In this document: piece by piece, positions 42,672 through 52,583 of the stretch | How positions within the stretch are numbered: position 1 is the first letter of the stretch | Layout: each line of letters begins with the position of its first letter | Source of the DNA: Bacteroidales bacterium | Lineage (GTDB): Bacteria; Bacteroidota; Bacteroidia; Bacteroidales; Marinilabiliaceae | Length of the DNA: 64,000 nt | Reading direction: 5' to 3' | Assembly: GCA_003249255.1 (NCBI GenBank) | Contig: QKJP01000031.1 | Span: 1-64,000 of the forward strand | Position numbers and translations under genes: made by a program | The notes under the pieces: generated by a model | What the model saw: only the letters and a program-made list of their open reading frames with translations | Told to the model about the DNA's origin: nothing | The model's database searches: none

Positions 42672-45527
42672 ATGAAAAAACTTAACATTCTTACACTTTT
42701 TCTTCTAATTAGTGTAATAAGTGGCTTTGTGGTTAAAGCCGAAACAACAGCAGCAAGTGCTTACGCCGGCGGAGATGGTACAAAGACATCTCCTTATAAG
42801 ATTTCTAACTTAGCTGAGCTAAGGCGTTTATCGGAGACCTCTGCCGATTGGAGCAGTCACTTTGAAATAACAAAAAACATTAACGCCAACGAGACAAAGA
42901 CCTGGAACAATGGTGCGGGTTTTTCTCCTATTGGAAACAGCAGCGCTTCATTTAACGGATCTCTAAACGGAAATTTCAATAGTATCGTTGGCATATATGT
43001 TAATGCCCCCAATCTTCAGGATGCGGGTTTTTTTGGTCGCTCTACTGCTGATACTATACAAAATGTAGTTTTACTTAACGTAAATATTACAGGTAAAACA
43101 AATGTAGGTGGTCTTATTGGAGATTTTGGTTCAGATATAAAAAATGTAGTTGCCAATTGTGCTGTCTCCGGTTCAATAACCAGTAGTGATAACGCAGGTG
43201 GTATAGTTGGTGATTTTGATAAAAATGGCACAGTAAGTCCTGCCATTTTAGACTGTATAGCTTTTGATATTAACGTACATGCAAACAATAGGGCTGGAGG
43301 CATTACTTCTATAAACAGAGGATCTGTAGTGCGCTGCGCTGTTTTTGGGAGCATTACAGGTACAAAGCCTGGAGCAATTGTATCGTTAAACCATACTTAC
43401 TGTACTGTACTAAATAACTACTGTGTAGGATCAAATGTGTTAGTATTCGAAAATTATGAAAGTGCCACATTTAGCGAATGTGTTTATGATGGTACGGTAA
43501 CAAATTATGCAAATACAGGTGCTATTGGTACGGCCGCTTTTGAAAATCACTACACTTTTTTAAGCTGGAATGGTTCAAATTGGACTTTCGACTCTAAATT
43601 TACCATAACCACTATTAATTATATTGATGCTAGCCCACGACCTTACCCTAAATGGTATGTTGATAATGTATCACTACATGAAGTTGCTTTTGAAGTAAGC
43701 GCCAACGAAGATGTTCCTGCCATAACTTCTAATATTGAAATAGGAGGAAAAATTCTTACCTGCGATAATCAAGGCTTAGCAAATATTTATTTACCCAATG
43801 ATGTTTACAGCTATACTGCAAGCCTAGGTATTGGTAGTACCAATGGGAGTATAACAGTTAACAATGCTAAAATTACTGAACAGGTTAACATTGAAGTAGA
43901 CTTTTACGAAGTTAATTTTACAACTAATGCAGAAGGTAGTTTAACAGGTGAAACCAGCCAAACTATATTTAATGGTGGAAATACATCCACAGTTTCAGCT
44001 ATTCCACTCGATGAATATTATTTTGAAAAATGGCAATTGAGTAATGGCAGCACGTACAGTACAGTTAATCCCTTAACCATAGATAATGTAAGTGGCGCTA
44101 TGTCACTTACTGCTATATACGTACTAATCCCAACATACACAGTAACTTTTGTTGCCGGATCTAATGGTCGAGTAACAGGTAATCTAGAGCAGAAATTATT
44201 GGAGTTTAACGACCCAACAGTTGTTGAAGCGGTTCCTAATGTTAATCATTTATTTAAGGAATGGCAATTGGCAAATGGAGACGTTTATAGCACAGATAAT
44301 CCTTTAAGTATAACAGATATTTCAACCGACATAACTTTAACAGCAGTATTCGAAGCAGGTATCACTTATTATGCAGGAGGTATAGGAACCCAAAACAACC
44401 CATATCAAATCGAAACCCTTGACCAGCTTCGCCACTTGTCTGAAACCAATACTGATTGGGGGTATAACTTTGAACTAACGGCCAATATCGATGCATCAGA
44501 AACTTCTACTTGGAACGAAGGAAAAGGTTTTTCACCTATTGGTATTGCCTCTACTCCTTTTAGTGGTAAATTAAATGGTAATTACCACGCAATTGACGGA
44601 TTATATATTCACGACGAAAGCTTAGAACTTGCCGGTTTATTTGGTCGTTCGACTGCAGATACCATCCAAAACATTATTCTAACAAATGTGAATATTACCG
44701 GTGGTAAGTTTGCCGGTGGTGTTGTTGGCGCATTTGGAGCGAGTTATGAAACTGTAGTTACAAACTGTGCGGTATCAGGAACAATTACCGGTAATAATAT
44801 TGTGGGTGGTATAGTTGGTGGTTTTTACAGCGGTACCGTTAGTCCGAGAATACAAGATTGTTTGGCTTATAACATTACTGTAAATGGCAGTATAAGTCAA
44901 GGTTATTCAGGTGGGATAATTGGAGAAAATAGAGGAATTGTTTCTCTTTGTGCCGTTTTTGGTAACATAACAGGTAAAACACCTGCTGGTATAGTAGGAA
45001 AAAATAATAAATATTGTACTGTTGGATTCTGTTACAACGTTGGAGAAGAATCACTGGTAGAATCAAATACAGGTACAGTTCGCGATGTATTTTTTGACAA
45101 AACCGTTTCCCCAAGCAATGGTCAATATGGCATTGAAACTGCTGACTTTGCAGCAGAAAGCACATTCTCTAACTGGCGGGGGACAGTTTGGTCATTTAGC
45201 GATTATTTTACTATCACAACCATTAGTGGTATAGATGCTTATCCCCGTCCTTACCCAAAATGGTATATTATTGCACAACAAGTACCTACCACTACAAATA
45301 TGACTACAGAAGGAGACATAAGTATGTACCCGAACCCGGCTACCGATGATATTACCATTTTAGGAGCAGCAGGTTTAACCGTGAATATTTACAACACAAG
45401 TGGCACACAAGAAGTAAATACGATTGCAACAACCAACCATTTCACACTAAACATAAGCGATTTAAGCGCCGGTGTTTATATTATACTTGTAGGCGACAAA
45501 ACCCCTCAGAAGTTAATTATACAATAA
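42672..45527 (+). CDS. Secreted GLUG/InlB-repeat protein with T9SS type A domain
   Basis: 951 residues. Signal peptide near residues 1-24 (LTLFLLISVISGFVVKAE). Two long homologous beta-helix regions, about 30-335 and 565-880, each start YAGG-x-GT-x-x-x-PY and share ETSADWSSHFEIT/ETNTDWGYNFELT, GRSTADTIQN and GLUG-like GG-I/V-x-G repeats. Between them lie two divergent InlB B-repeat-like blocks (FTTNAEGSLTGETSQTIF; FVAGSNGRVTGNLEQKLL). The last 75 residues are a T9SS type A sorting domain (MYPNPATDDITILG; LSAGVYIILVGDKTPQKL). An adhesin-like or surface role is likely; no enzyme motif. The paired halves indicate internal duplication. Confidence 0.87.
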   Translation: MKKLNILTLFLLISVISGFVVKAETTAASAYAGGDGTKTSPYKISNLAELRRLSETSADWSSHFEITKNINANETKTWNNGAGFSPIGNSSASFNGSLNGNFNSIVGIYVNAPNLQDAGFFGRSTADTIQNVVLLNVNITGKTNVGGLIGDFGSDIKNVVANCAVSGSITSSDNAGGIVGDFDKNGTVSPAILDCIAFDINVHANNRAGGITSINRGSVVRCAVFGSITGTKPGAIVSLNHTYCTVLNNYCVGSNVLVFENYESATFSECVYDGTVTNYANTGAIGTAAFENHYTFLSWNGSNWTFDSKFTITTINYIDASPRPYPKWYVDNVSLHEVAFEVSANEDVPAITSNIEIGGKILTCDNQGLANIYLPNDVYSYTASLGIGSTNGSITVNNAKITEQVNIEVDFYEVNFTTNAEGSLTGETSQTIFNGGNTSTVSAIPLDEYYFEKWQLSNGSTYSTVNPLTIDNVSGAMSLTAIYVLIPTYTVTFVAGSNGRVTGNLEQKLLEFNDPTVVEAVPNVNHLFKEWQLANGDVYSTDNPLSITDISTDITLTAVFEAGITYYAGGIGTQNNPYQIETLDQLRHLSETNTDWGYNFELTANIDASETSTWNEGKGFSPIGIASTPFSGKLNGNYHAIDGLYIHDESLELAGLFGRSTADTIQNIILTNVNITGGKFAGGVVGAFGASYETVVTNCAVSGTITGNNIVGGIVGGFYSGTVSPRIQDCLAYNITVNGSISQGYSGGIIGENRGIVSLCAVFGNITGKTPAGIVGKNNKYCTVGFCYNVGEESLVESNTGTVRDVFFDKTVSPSNGQYGIETADFAAESTFSNWRGTVWSFSDYFTITTISGIDAYPRPYPKWYIIAQQVPTTTNMTTEGDISMYPNPATDDITILGAAGLTVNIYNTSGTQEVNTIATTNHFTLNISDLSAGVYIILVGDKTPQKLIIQ

Positions 45528-45544
45528 ATATTATAAACTATAGT

Positions 45545-45578
45545 AAAAAAGGTCGACTCGCTTGGGTCAACCTTTTTT
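45545..45578. terminator. Bidirectional hairpin between convergent genes
   Basis: AAAAAAGGTCGAC pairs with GTCAACCTTTTTT apart from one mismatch. It provides a T tail for both strands between stops at 45527 and 45598. Confidence 0.8.
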
Positions 45579-45597
45579 ATTGCTATCAATCTGAATA

Positions 45598-47142
45598 CTA
45601 ATGAGCCTGAATCCGAAAATGACTATTTAAATTGGTAGAAATCGAATGTTCTTCAATGGAAAAAAGTATCGGAATCACTAGTTCGGCACTTAGCGTATTA
45701 TCACCCTCATTGGCAACATCCCACTTAAATAACTTGCACGACTTTTCTATCTCAGCGAGCACGACTCCTTTAATAGACTCATCTACTTCTCTAATAAAAT
45801 CAATATTTTCAACGTCTCCATCAGCATTTACCACAAAGCGCATCAACACTACTCCCTGATGATCACCCAGTAGTGAACTAGCCGGATATTTTAAATAATA
45901 CGAAAGCTGTTTTTGCACAAGATCCGGAGCTTTAACTTTTAATAATCCTGAGCAATACTGATACACCTTACCATAATTTTCATGCTCAAAGTAAGCTCTT
46001 TTTAAATGATGCTTCTTAAACTCATAAATTATGACCCGATTTTCCAAAGCATCAAAGACCTCATCTCTCCCATTACCCAGAGAGTCTAACAATTGATTTC
46101 CTTCTGCATCAAACACTTTTGTGTAGAAGACTTGATATTTTTTCGAAGATGTATTTATAAGATATTTCAATTGTCCTTGCTCATCATAAACTTGTTCGTC
46201 TCCGGTTGCTTTTCCATTCTCAAATTGCATGCGCTTCTTTAGCTGCCCATTGGGATAATACCACTTACACTCACCATGTTTTGTCAAAGGATAAAGCTGA
46301 TTATACCTGGCCGACATCAATGTATCCCCATTTGTATTGAAGTAATTTACCGACCAAGAGCTATCCGCAACAGCTGAAATCATAGCCTTATAAAAATACC
46401 CGGTTGAATCTTCCAATTCTGATAAGTATGGAGAATAAAATTTAACCCCTCCATTTTTACTTATCTGATAATATTTTAACCACTGAATGATATTCTTCAT
46501 ATCCAAAGTAGTAAAATACGCTTCACCTATTCGTGACTTTAACCATGGATATTCGTCTAACAATGGTTCCATCATTACATCCAGCCCTTTTTTAGTATTC
46601 GGGATTGATTTAAAGACACTACTTCCTTGCTTACGCATCAAATAAGTAATGTATGTTTCCTGACTCGTTCTTTGTGTATGCTTATAAAAATGATAATCAC
46701 AAACCAGGCCCAGATACTCAGCAAACTCATGACGTCTGATAAAACGTTGCGACCCCATTTGCTGCAAGTAGAAATTATTGATCACCACAAAAGAATCTGA
46801 TCCGGCAACAAAGCCTTTACAATTTTTTGCTAGAAGTTGATATCCGGTCTCATCATCCGGATTTTCTCTAACAAACAATTTATTTCCATTTAAGGTGAAA
46901 CGTAAGAATGCATCCTTTCGTTCACCATCGTTCAAATAATAGGTGCCGGGATAATAATCCTCCCCTACTTTCACTTTTATTTCAAAGGGATTGATGGGTG
47001 AATAATCAAAATCGAAATACACATCACTAATCCGCCCTTTCACATCCACAAACAAAGGAGATGGCGTAAAGCCAATTGAGTCTTGAGCCAATGAGCACAA
47101 TCCCGTTATTAAACTCAATCCTAAAAAGAAGAACTTAATCAT
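45598..47142 (-). CDS. Exported MORN-like repeat protein with TonB C-terminal domain
   Basis: 514 residues from ATG 47142, chosen because it opens a good signal peptide (MIKFFFLGLSLITGLCSLAQ); the frame extends 15 codons upstream. The N-terminal half is of unknown fold. The middle carries toxin-type MORN repeats (GECKWYYPNGQLKKRMQFEN, GDEQVYDEQGQLKYL). The last 95 residues resemble a TonB C-terminal domain (YLKYPASSLLGDHQGVVLM, RFVVNADGDVENIDFIREVD). Such proteins are common in Bacteroidota but have no assigned role. Alternative reading: an envelope protein unrelated to iron uptake. Confidence 0.78.
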   Translation of the reverse strand: MIKFFFLGLSLITGLCSLAQDSIGFTPSPLFVDVKGRISDVYFDFDYSPINPFEIKVKVGEDYYPGTYYLNDGERKDAFLRFTLNGNKLFVRENPDDETGYQLLAKNCKGFVAGSDSFVVINNFYLQQMGSQRFIRRHEFAEYLGLVCDYHFYKHTQRTSQETYITYLMRKQGSSVFKSIPNTKKGLDVMMEPLLDEYPWLKSRIGEAYFTTLDMKNIIQWLKYYQISKNGGVKFYSPYLSELEDSTGYFYKAMISAVADSSWSVNYFNTNGDTLMSARYNQLYPLTKHGECKWYYPNGQLKKRMQFENGKATGDEQVYDEQGQLKYLINTSSKKYQVFYTKVFDAEGNQLLDSLGNGRDEVFDALENRVIIYEFKKHHLKRAYFEHENYGKVYQYCSGLLKVKAPDLVQKQLSYYLKYPASSLLGDHQGVVLMRFVVNADGDVENIDFIREVDESIKGVVLAEIEKSCKLFKWDVANEGDNTLSAELVIPILFSIEEHSISTNLNSHFRIQAH

Positions 47143-47360
47143 ATTTATCTGTTTTTTCGCTGCTACAAATCTAAGTACTTTGTCCATGCCACCAAAGAGC
47201 TTAGTGCATAGAAGATATTTATAGAATGAAAGAAAGGATTTATTTTGCCTAATTGCTCAACTGCCCAATTGTTTAAAAATTCCTCATTCTCAAATTTGCA
47301 AGCAACTCGCTTTCCCATTGTCACTTCTGCCTTCTGCCTTATCCCTTCTGCCTTTTTTGC

Positions 47361-47394
47361 ACAAAAAAACCGCCTCAAACTTAATTGAGACGGC
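47361..47394 (-). terminator. Terminator at the end of the hydrogenase island
   Basis: On the minus strand GCCGTCTCAA pairs with TTGAGGCGGT (one wobble), followed by seven T. It lies about 30 bases past the hydC1 stop. Confidence 0.8.
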
Positions 47395-47422
47395 TTCTAT
47401 TATAGTAAAAAACAATTTCTAC

Positions 47423-47902
47423 TTATGCACCGTATTCTGCTAAGATTCCTTTTACATCAGCAGCAGCCACACGACCATAAACTTTTTCACCTACAGTTAC
47501 AACCGGTGCTAAACCACATGCACCTACACAACGTAAGCTACTAACAGAGAACTTACCATCAGGGGTAGTTTCTCCTGTTTTAGTTCCTAACAGTTTATTA
47601 AACTCATCTAAAACCTTCTCTGCACCACGTACATAACAAGCAGTACCCATACAAATTGAAATTGGGTGCTCCCCTTTAGGAGTCATGGTAAAGAATGAAT
47701 AGAATGTAACAACTCCATAAACGTGTGCAATTGACACATTTAAGCCTTCAGCAACAATCACCTGAACTTCAGCAGGAAGGTAACCAAAGATTATCTGAGC
47801 CGCATGAAGTACGTTAATAAGCTCACCACCATCATGGTTAAACTTTACGCATACTGCCTTTAGCTCTTCTACTTTATCAGCATCTAATGTTATATCAGCC
47901 AT
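47423..47902 (-). CDS. hydC: HydC-type subunit (NuoE-like 2Fe-2S) of hydrogenase set 1
   Basis: 159-residue thioredoxin-fold 2Fe-2S subunit of the NuoE/HydC family. An N-terminal helical part (GELINVLHAAQIIFGYLP) is followed by the four cluster ligands C84, C89 (CMGTACYVRG) and C125, C129 (LRCVGACGLAPV). In Thermotoga-type HydABC it passes electrons between the flavin subunit and HydA. It follows hydA1 by 101 bases. That gap contains a CCCCGATAG palindrome that could tune expression. NuoE of complex I is excluded because no other nuo genes are present. Confidence 0.92.
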   Translation of the reverse strand: MADITLDADKVEELKAVCVKFNHDGGELINVLHAAQIIFGYLPAEVQVIVAEGLNVSIAHVYGVVTFYSFFTMTPKGEHPISICMGTACYVRGAEKVLDEFNKLLGTKTGETTPDGKFSVSSLRCVGACGLAPVVTVGEKVYGRVAAADVKGILAEYGA

Positions 47903-47921
47903 TTTTATATCATTTAAAGTG

Positions 47922-47939
47922 CCCCGATAGCTATCGGGG
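47922..47939. repeat. Perfect palindrome CCCCGATAG/CTATCGGGG
   Basis: The 18-base palindrome CCCCGATAGCTATCGGGG lies between hydA1 and hydC1. CCGATAGCTATCGG palindromes are a frequent REP-like element in Bacteroidota; a relative occurs near 23758. Confidence 0.9.
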
Positions 47940-48003
47940 TGCCTTGTGCATAGTGCAGTGATTTACTTTTCACTTAGTACTAGACACAAAGCACTAGAGC
48001 AAT

Positions 48004-49770
48004 TTATTTTTTATCAACGTTTTTCTTATCGTAATAGTGAGTATGTAATAACTCGTGAGACTTATGTCCGCAAGGCTCTCCTAAGAACTCTTCGTATAGT
48101 TTCTGTACGAATGGATTCTCGTGTGACTTACGTAAAGTCTTCGATTCATCCTCTGAGTAAATAGCTTTCTGACGAGCTTTTAAAGTCTCCACTTTACCAT
48201 GGTGATAAGGCTGACCACCTCCACCAATACAACCACCAGGACAAGCCATGATTTCAATCGCGTGGAAATTAGATTTACCGGCTCTTACATCTTCTAATAA
48301 CTTACGAGCATTACCTAATCCGTGAGCAATACCTATGTTGATTGGAAGACCATCGAAATCGATAGTTGCAGAACGGATACCTTCCATACCGCGTAACTCC
48401 TTAAAGTCTACACTTGGGCATTCTTTCTTAGTATGAACTTCGTAAGCTGTACGAACAGCAGCCTCAATTACACCACCTGTAGTACCAAAGATTACAGATG
48501 CACCTGTAGACTCTCCTAATGGCTGATCGAAATCTTCATCCTCTAACTGGTTGAAGTTGATGTTGTAGTTCTTGATCATCTGAGCCAACTCACGTGTTGA
48601 GATAGATAAATCAACCTCCGGATTACCATCAGTCTTAAACTCATCACGAGAACACTCATATTTCTTAGCCAAACAAGGCATTACCGAAACAACTACTAAA
48701 TCTTCACGTTTTTTGCCTAATTTCTCAGCAAAATACGACTTCGCAATAGCACCAAACATTTGCTGTGGAGATTTTGCAGTCGATGGAACATCTAGCATAT
48801 CCGGGAAGTTATACTCAAAGAAGTTAACCCATCCCGGACAACATGAAGTTAAAATAGGTAGCTTCACATCTTTATCACCGGCAAGGTGCTTGCTTAAACG
48901 TCCTAATAACTCAGTACCTTCTTCCATAATGGTAAGATCGGCAGCAAAGTCAGTATCAAATACGTAATCAAAACCTATTTTACGTAATGCCGATACCATT
49001 TTACCTGTTACGCGAGTACCGGCTTCCATACCGAACTCCTCACCAAGAGCAGCACGTACAGCAGGAGCAGTGTTTACGATTACAGTTTTGGTTGGATCTA
49101 CAATGGCGTCTAATACTTCACGTGAATGGTCGCGCTCTGTTAACGCACCAGTAGGACACACTGCCACACACTGACCACAGAACGTACAGTTAGAGTGATC
49201 TAAATCCATCTCGAATGCTGGAGCCACAACAGACTCGAAACCACGATTGATCGCAGAAAGAACACCTACTGTTTGAACTTTGTTACATGCAGTCTCGCAT
49301 CGGCGACACATGATACATTTTTCCATCTCACGGATGATGGCCGGAGACTCATCACTCTTGTACTCGTTTTTCTCGCCTTGGAAAGGAATTTGACGAATAC
49401 CTAATGTTTGCGCCATATCCTGTAGATCACAGTTACCTGCTTTAGCACAAACTAAACAGTCTGAAGGGTGATCAGAAAGGATTAACTCCATTACTGTGCG
49501 ACGAGCGTTTACAACACGTACTGAGTGAGTATTTACTTCCATATTTGGTGTACACTCAGACTTACACGCCGGAGCAAGGTTACGACGACCTGCAACCTCT
49601 ACCACACATACACGACATCCACCCGGATTGTTTTCAAAGTTGGTATCCTCTAACTTCATGTGACATAAAGTTGGGATATCAACACCAATAGTTTTAGCAG
49701 CTTCAAGGATAGTTGTTCCTTTAGCTACCTCAACCTTTTTATTATCTATGGTTAATTGAACGGTTTCCAT
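48004..49770 (-). CDS. hydA: [FeFe]-hydrogenase catalytic subunit HydA (set 1)
   Basis: 588-residue catalytic subunit of a HydABC-type (group A3-like) hydrogenase. N-terminal 2Fe-2S (C36, C52, C55, C69), His-Cys 4Fe-4S site (H101, C105, C108, C114), and two 4Fe-4S motifs (C152-C162 and C195-C205). The H-cluster domain has L1 TSCCPGW (308-314), L2 MPCLAKKYE (C366) and L3 MACPGGCIGGGGQP (C510, C514), all canonical. C310 corresponds to the proton-relay Cys and C311 to an H-cluster ligand. The C-terminal tail SHENPFVQKLYEEFL is typical of this group. It lies between hydB1 and hydC1. Confidence 0.97.
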   Translation of the reverse strand: METVQLTIDNKKVEVAKGTTILEAAKTIGVDIPTLCHMKLEDTNFENNPGGCRVCVVEVAGRRNLAPACKSECTPNMEVNTHSVRVVNARRTVMELILSDHPSDCLVCAKAGNCDLQDMAQTLGIRQIPFQGEKNEYKSDESPAIIREMEKCIMCRRCETACNKVQTVGVLSAINRGFESVVAPAFEMDLDHSNCTFCGQCVAVCPTGALTERDHSREVLDAIVDPTKTVIVNTAPAVRAALGEEFGMEAGTRVTGKMVSALRKIGFDYVFDTDFAADLTIMEEGTELLGRLSKHLAGDKDVKLPILTSCCPGWVNFFEYNFPDMLDVPSTAKSPQQMFGAIAKSYFAEKLGKKREDLVVVSVMPCLAKKYECSRDEFKTDGNPEVDLSISTRELAQMIKNYNINFNQLEDEDFDQPLGESTGASVIFGTTGGVIEAAVRTAYEVHTKKECPSVDFKELRGMEGIRSATIDFDGLPINIGIAHGLGNARKLLEDVRAGKSNFHAIEIMACPGGCIGGGGQPYHHGKVETLKARQKAIYSEDESKTLRKSHENPFVQKLYEEFLGEPCGHKSHELLHTHYYDKKNVDKK

Positions 49771-49796
49771 TCTATTATTTCTTTTTCTAAAATTAC

Positions 49797-51587
49797 CTAT
49801 TGAATACTGATTGCCTTAAACTTACACTTATCCATACAAGCACCACACTTGATACATGTCTCTTGATTGATGGTGTGAGGCTGTTTCTTTTCTCCACTAA
49901 TCGCATCAACCGGACAAACGCGCACACATGCTGTACAACCGATACAAGGCTCTGCATCAATAACATATTGCAACAATGATTTACACTGACCGGCAGGACA
50001 TTTTTTGTCTTTAACGTGAGCTAAATACTCATCTCTAAAGTTATCCATAGTAGATAATACCGGGTTAGGAGAAGTTTGCCCTAATCCACAAAGAGATGTG
50101 TCTTTAATCACATTTGCCAAGTTACGAAGACGACCTAAATCAGCTTCTGTAGCTTTACCTTCACTGATTTTATCCAGCATCTCGTACAAACGCTTGTTAC
50201 CAATACGACAAGGTGCACACTTACCACAAGACTCTTCTACGGTAAAGTCTAAGTAGAATTTAGCCACAGATACCATACAGTCATCCTCGTCCATTACAAT
50301 CATACCACCCGATCCCATCATCGAACCTGATGCTAATAAGTTATCGTAATCAATAGGAATATCTAAGTGTTTTTCAGTTAAGCAACCACCAGAAGGACCA
50401 CCTGTTTGAACAGACTTGAATTTCTTACCGTCTTTGATACCACCACCGATGTCGAAAATCACTTCACGTAAAGTGATACCCATAGGAACCTCGATAAGTC
50501 CTACGTTATTTACCTTACCTGCTAAAGCAAACACCTTAGTACCTTTACTCTTCTCAGTACCAATAGAAGCAAAATACTTAGCACCTTCTAATAAAATTAC
50601 TGGAATGTTGGCATAAGTTTCAACGTTGTTTACGTTGGTTGGCATACCTTTATAACCACTCTCAGATGGGAATGGAGGCTTTACAGTAGGCTCACCACGG
50701 TGTCCTTCCATAGAGTGAATTAAAGAAGTTTCTTCACCACAAACGAAAGCACCTGCACCGTAACGAATCTCAACGTCAAAATCAAATCCTGAACCTAAGA
50801 TATCGGTACCTAATAAACCTAACTCGCGAGCTTGCTCAATCGCAATTTTCAAACGGTTAATGGCTAATGGGTACTCTGCACGAATGTAAATTAAACCTTT
50901 TGTAGCACCGGTACAGTATCCGTTAATCGCCATCGACTCAAGAACTGAGTGAGGATCTCCCTCAAGGATAGAACGATCCATAAACGCACCCGGGTCACCC
51001 TCATCGGCGTTACATACTACGTACTTTTGCTCTGCTTGCACTTTGCGCGTGATATCCCACTTAAGACCAGTTGGGAAACCACCTCCTCCACGACCACGAA
51101 GACCTGAATCAATAATTTCCTGAATAACTTCTTCCGGTTTCATGGTGAACGCTTTACCTAAAGCAGCATAACCATCACGAGCAATGTATTCGTGAATATT
51201 TTCAGGGTTAATGAAACCACAGTTTCTTAAAGCAAGACGGATCTGCTTTTTATAGAAGCCCATCTTTTTTGAATCGGCAACTTTTTCTTTAGTTTCAGGA
51301 TCTGTAAATAGTAAACGCTCAACCTGACGACCTTTTACCAAGTGCTCTGATACTAAATCAGAAGCATCTTCAGGGGTTACCTGTACATAAAATGTGTTAT
51401 CAGGAATCATTTTTACTACAGGACCCTTTTCACAGAAACCAAAACACCCTGTACGTACTACTTGCACTTCTTCTCCTAACCCGTTCTTTTCAATTTCGGC
51501 TTCCAGATTTAGTACAATCTCTTCTCCTTGTGATGCACGGCAACCTGTACCGGAACACACAAGAACATGATTTTTATAATTTGCCAT
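49797..51587 (-). CDS. hydB: HydB-type flavin subunit (NuoF-like), full-length, set 1
   Basis: 596-residue NAD(H)- and FMN-binding subunit. N-terminal thioredoxin-like 2Fe-2S domain (C11, C16, C48, C52), then a NuoF core with GRGGGGFPTGLKW, AFVCGEETSL-type text and the 4Fe-4S site EESCGKCAPCRIG. The C-terminal two-4Fe-4S ferredoxin domain has C548-C558 and C578-C588. This full form is that of electron-bifurcating HydB, which splits H2 electrons between NAD+ and ferredoxin. Bifurcation is inferred, not shown. It lies 26 bases upstream of hydA1. Confidence 0.95.
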   Translation of the reverse strand: MANYKNHVLVCSGTGCRASQGEEIVLNLEAEIEKNGLGEEVQVVRTGCFGFCEKGPVVKMIPDNTFYVQVTPEDASDLVSEHLVKGRQVERLLFTDPETKEKVADSKKMGFYKKQIRLALRNCGFINPENIHEYIARDGYAALGKAFTMKPEEVIQEIIDSGLRGRGGGGFPTGLKWDITRKVQAEQKYVVCNADEGDPGAFMDRSILEGDPHSVLESMAINGYCTGATKGLIYIRAEYPLAINRLKIAIEQARELGLLGTDILGSGFDFDVEIRYGAGAFVCGEETSLIHSMEGHRGEPTVKPPFPSESGYKGMPTNVNNVETYANIPVILLEGAKYFASIGTEKSKGTKVFALAGKVNNVGLIEVPMGITLREVIFDIGGGIKDGKKFKSVQTGGPSGGCLTEKHLDIPIDYDNLLASGSMMGSGGMIVMDEDDCMVSVAKFYLDFTVEESCGKCAPCRIGNKRLYEMLDKISEGKATEADLGRLRNLANVIKDTSLCGLGQTSPNPVLSTMDNFRDEYLAHVKDKKCPAGQCKSLLQYVIDAEPCIGCTACVRVCPVDAISGEKKQPHTINQETCIKCGACMDKCKFKAISIQ

Positions 51588-51597
51588 TGCTCAACAA

Positions 51598-52005
51598 CTA
51601 TTTATTCTTATGTTCTTTTACTGTTTCATAGTTTACAGGGATTACGCCATCAACTAGCTTACCTGCGATAATGTATTGCTCAATAATCTCTACTACTTTT
51701 TTGTCATCTACGTGACCAAAAACCACAGGATCATTGTTTGGTAAAGTAACCTCGATAGTAGGCTCCGCATGACAATACCCCATACAACCTGTCTGTGTTA
51801 CAACAGCATCTACAGAACGATTATCAAGTTCTGTAATTAGTTGATTCATTACTTCTTTAGCTCCTGCTGCGATCCCACATGTAGCCATCGATACTTTTAC
51901 TTGTACCATTCTCTCCACGTTATCACCTTTCTCGCGCAAGTTTACTTTTGACTGTAGATCTTCTTTCATCTTTTTAAGATCAGCCAATGATTTTACTTTT
52001 GTCAT
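51598..52005 (-). CDS. Small thioredoxin-fold 2Fe-2S ferredoxin-like protein
   Basis: 135 residues. A short helical N-terminus is followed by a thioredoxin-like ferredoxin domain with MATCGIAAGAKEV (C43) and QTGCMGYCHAEP (C74, C78). Only three of the four usual ligands are visible; the second position reads Ala. Such genes often precede hydB in Firmicutes hydABC operons, so an electron-transfer or assembly role with HydB is likely. It lies ten bases from hydB1. Confidence 0.85.
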   Translation of the reverse strand: MTKVKSLADLKKMKEDLQSKVNLREKGDNVERMVQVKVSMATCGIAAGAKEVMNQLITELDNRSVDAVVTQTGCMGYCHAEPTIEVTLPNNDPVVFGHVDDKKVVEIIEQYIIAGKLVDGVIPVNYETVKEHKNK

Positions 52006-52034
52006 AGTGATTGTTTATTAAATTTATTTTGTCT

Positions 52035-52583
52035 TTAATCGATTATCATCTCTAATTCTTTCAAGTTTTCTGCAATCATATCCTTCAAAAAACTTGTAAT
52101 TTTAGGTTGAGAGATATTCACATCATCACCTAAAATTTCTTTTACTTCTGCGGTACTAACCGCAAAACTCGCCTCTCCTTTTGAACAGCTAAACATCAAA
52201 TTAACAGATGGATTACCGGTCATGGTCATAGCCACCGTTTCCGGTAAATTTCCCATGGGAGGCCGATCCCAGTGCGTTAATCCAAAAGTTGCTTCAAACT
52301 CAGTTCCTTCACCTACAATTGAAGCAATCTTTACTTCACCACCGGTTAATTCAGCATTTTGTTTCATCAAGGGAATCCCCAAACCAACTTTTCTGGTAGT
52401 TCGTGAAGTATAAAATGGATCAGTCACTTTCTCAAGCGTTTCGGCATCCATACCACAACCATCATCAATAATTTTGATGGAGAGCATCTCTTCTCCGATC
52501 TCAATGGCCAGAACTACATTTTCAGCTTCAGCGCGAACCGAATTCTGGACAATATCTACAATGTGCATGGTTAAATCCTTCAT
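52035..52583 (-). CDS. GHKL/HATPase ATP-binding protein of the hydrogenase cluster
   Basis: 182 residues. The ATP-binding fold of histidine-kinase-like ATPases is clear: an N-box-like DIVQNSVRAEAENVV, G1 motif DDGCGMDAETL, and GLGIPLMKQNAELTGGEVKI. There is no phospho-accepting His domain, so it is not a complete histidine kinase. It starts directly after the PHP gene stop (TAG then ATG), indicating coupling. Similar orphan ATPases occur in clostridial hydrogenase operons. The target is unknown. Confidence 0.85.
   Translation of the reverse strand: MKDLTMHIVDIVQNSVRAEAENVVLAIEIGEEMLSIKIIDDGCGMDAETLEKVTDPFYTSRTTRKVGLGIPLMKQNAELTGGEVKIASIVGEGTEFEATFGLTHWDRPPMGNLPETVAMTMTGNPSVNLMFSCSKGEASFAVSTAEVKEILGDDVNISQPKITSFLKDMIAENLKELEMIID

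Noticed and set aside
47423-52005. NuoEFG of respiratory complex I
   Set aside because: HydA carries complete H-cluster motifs and no membrane nuo genes are present; the set is HydABC-type hydrogenase.
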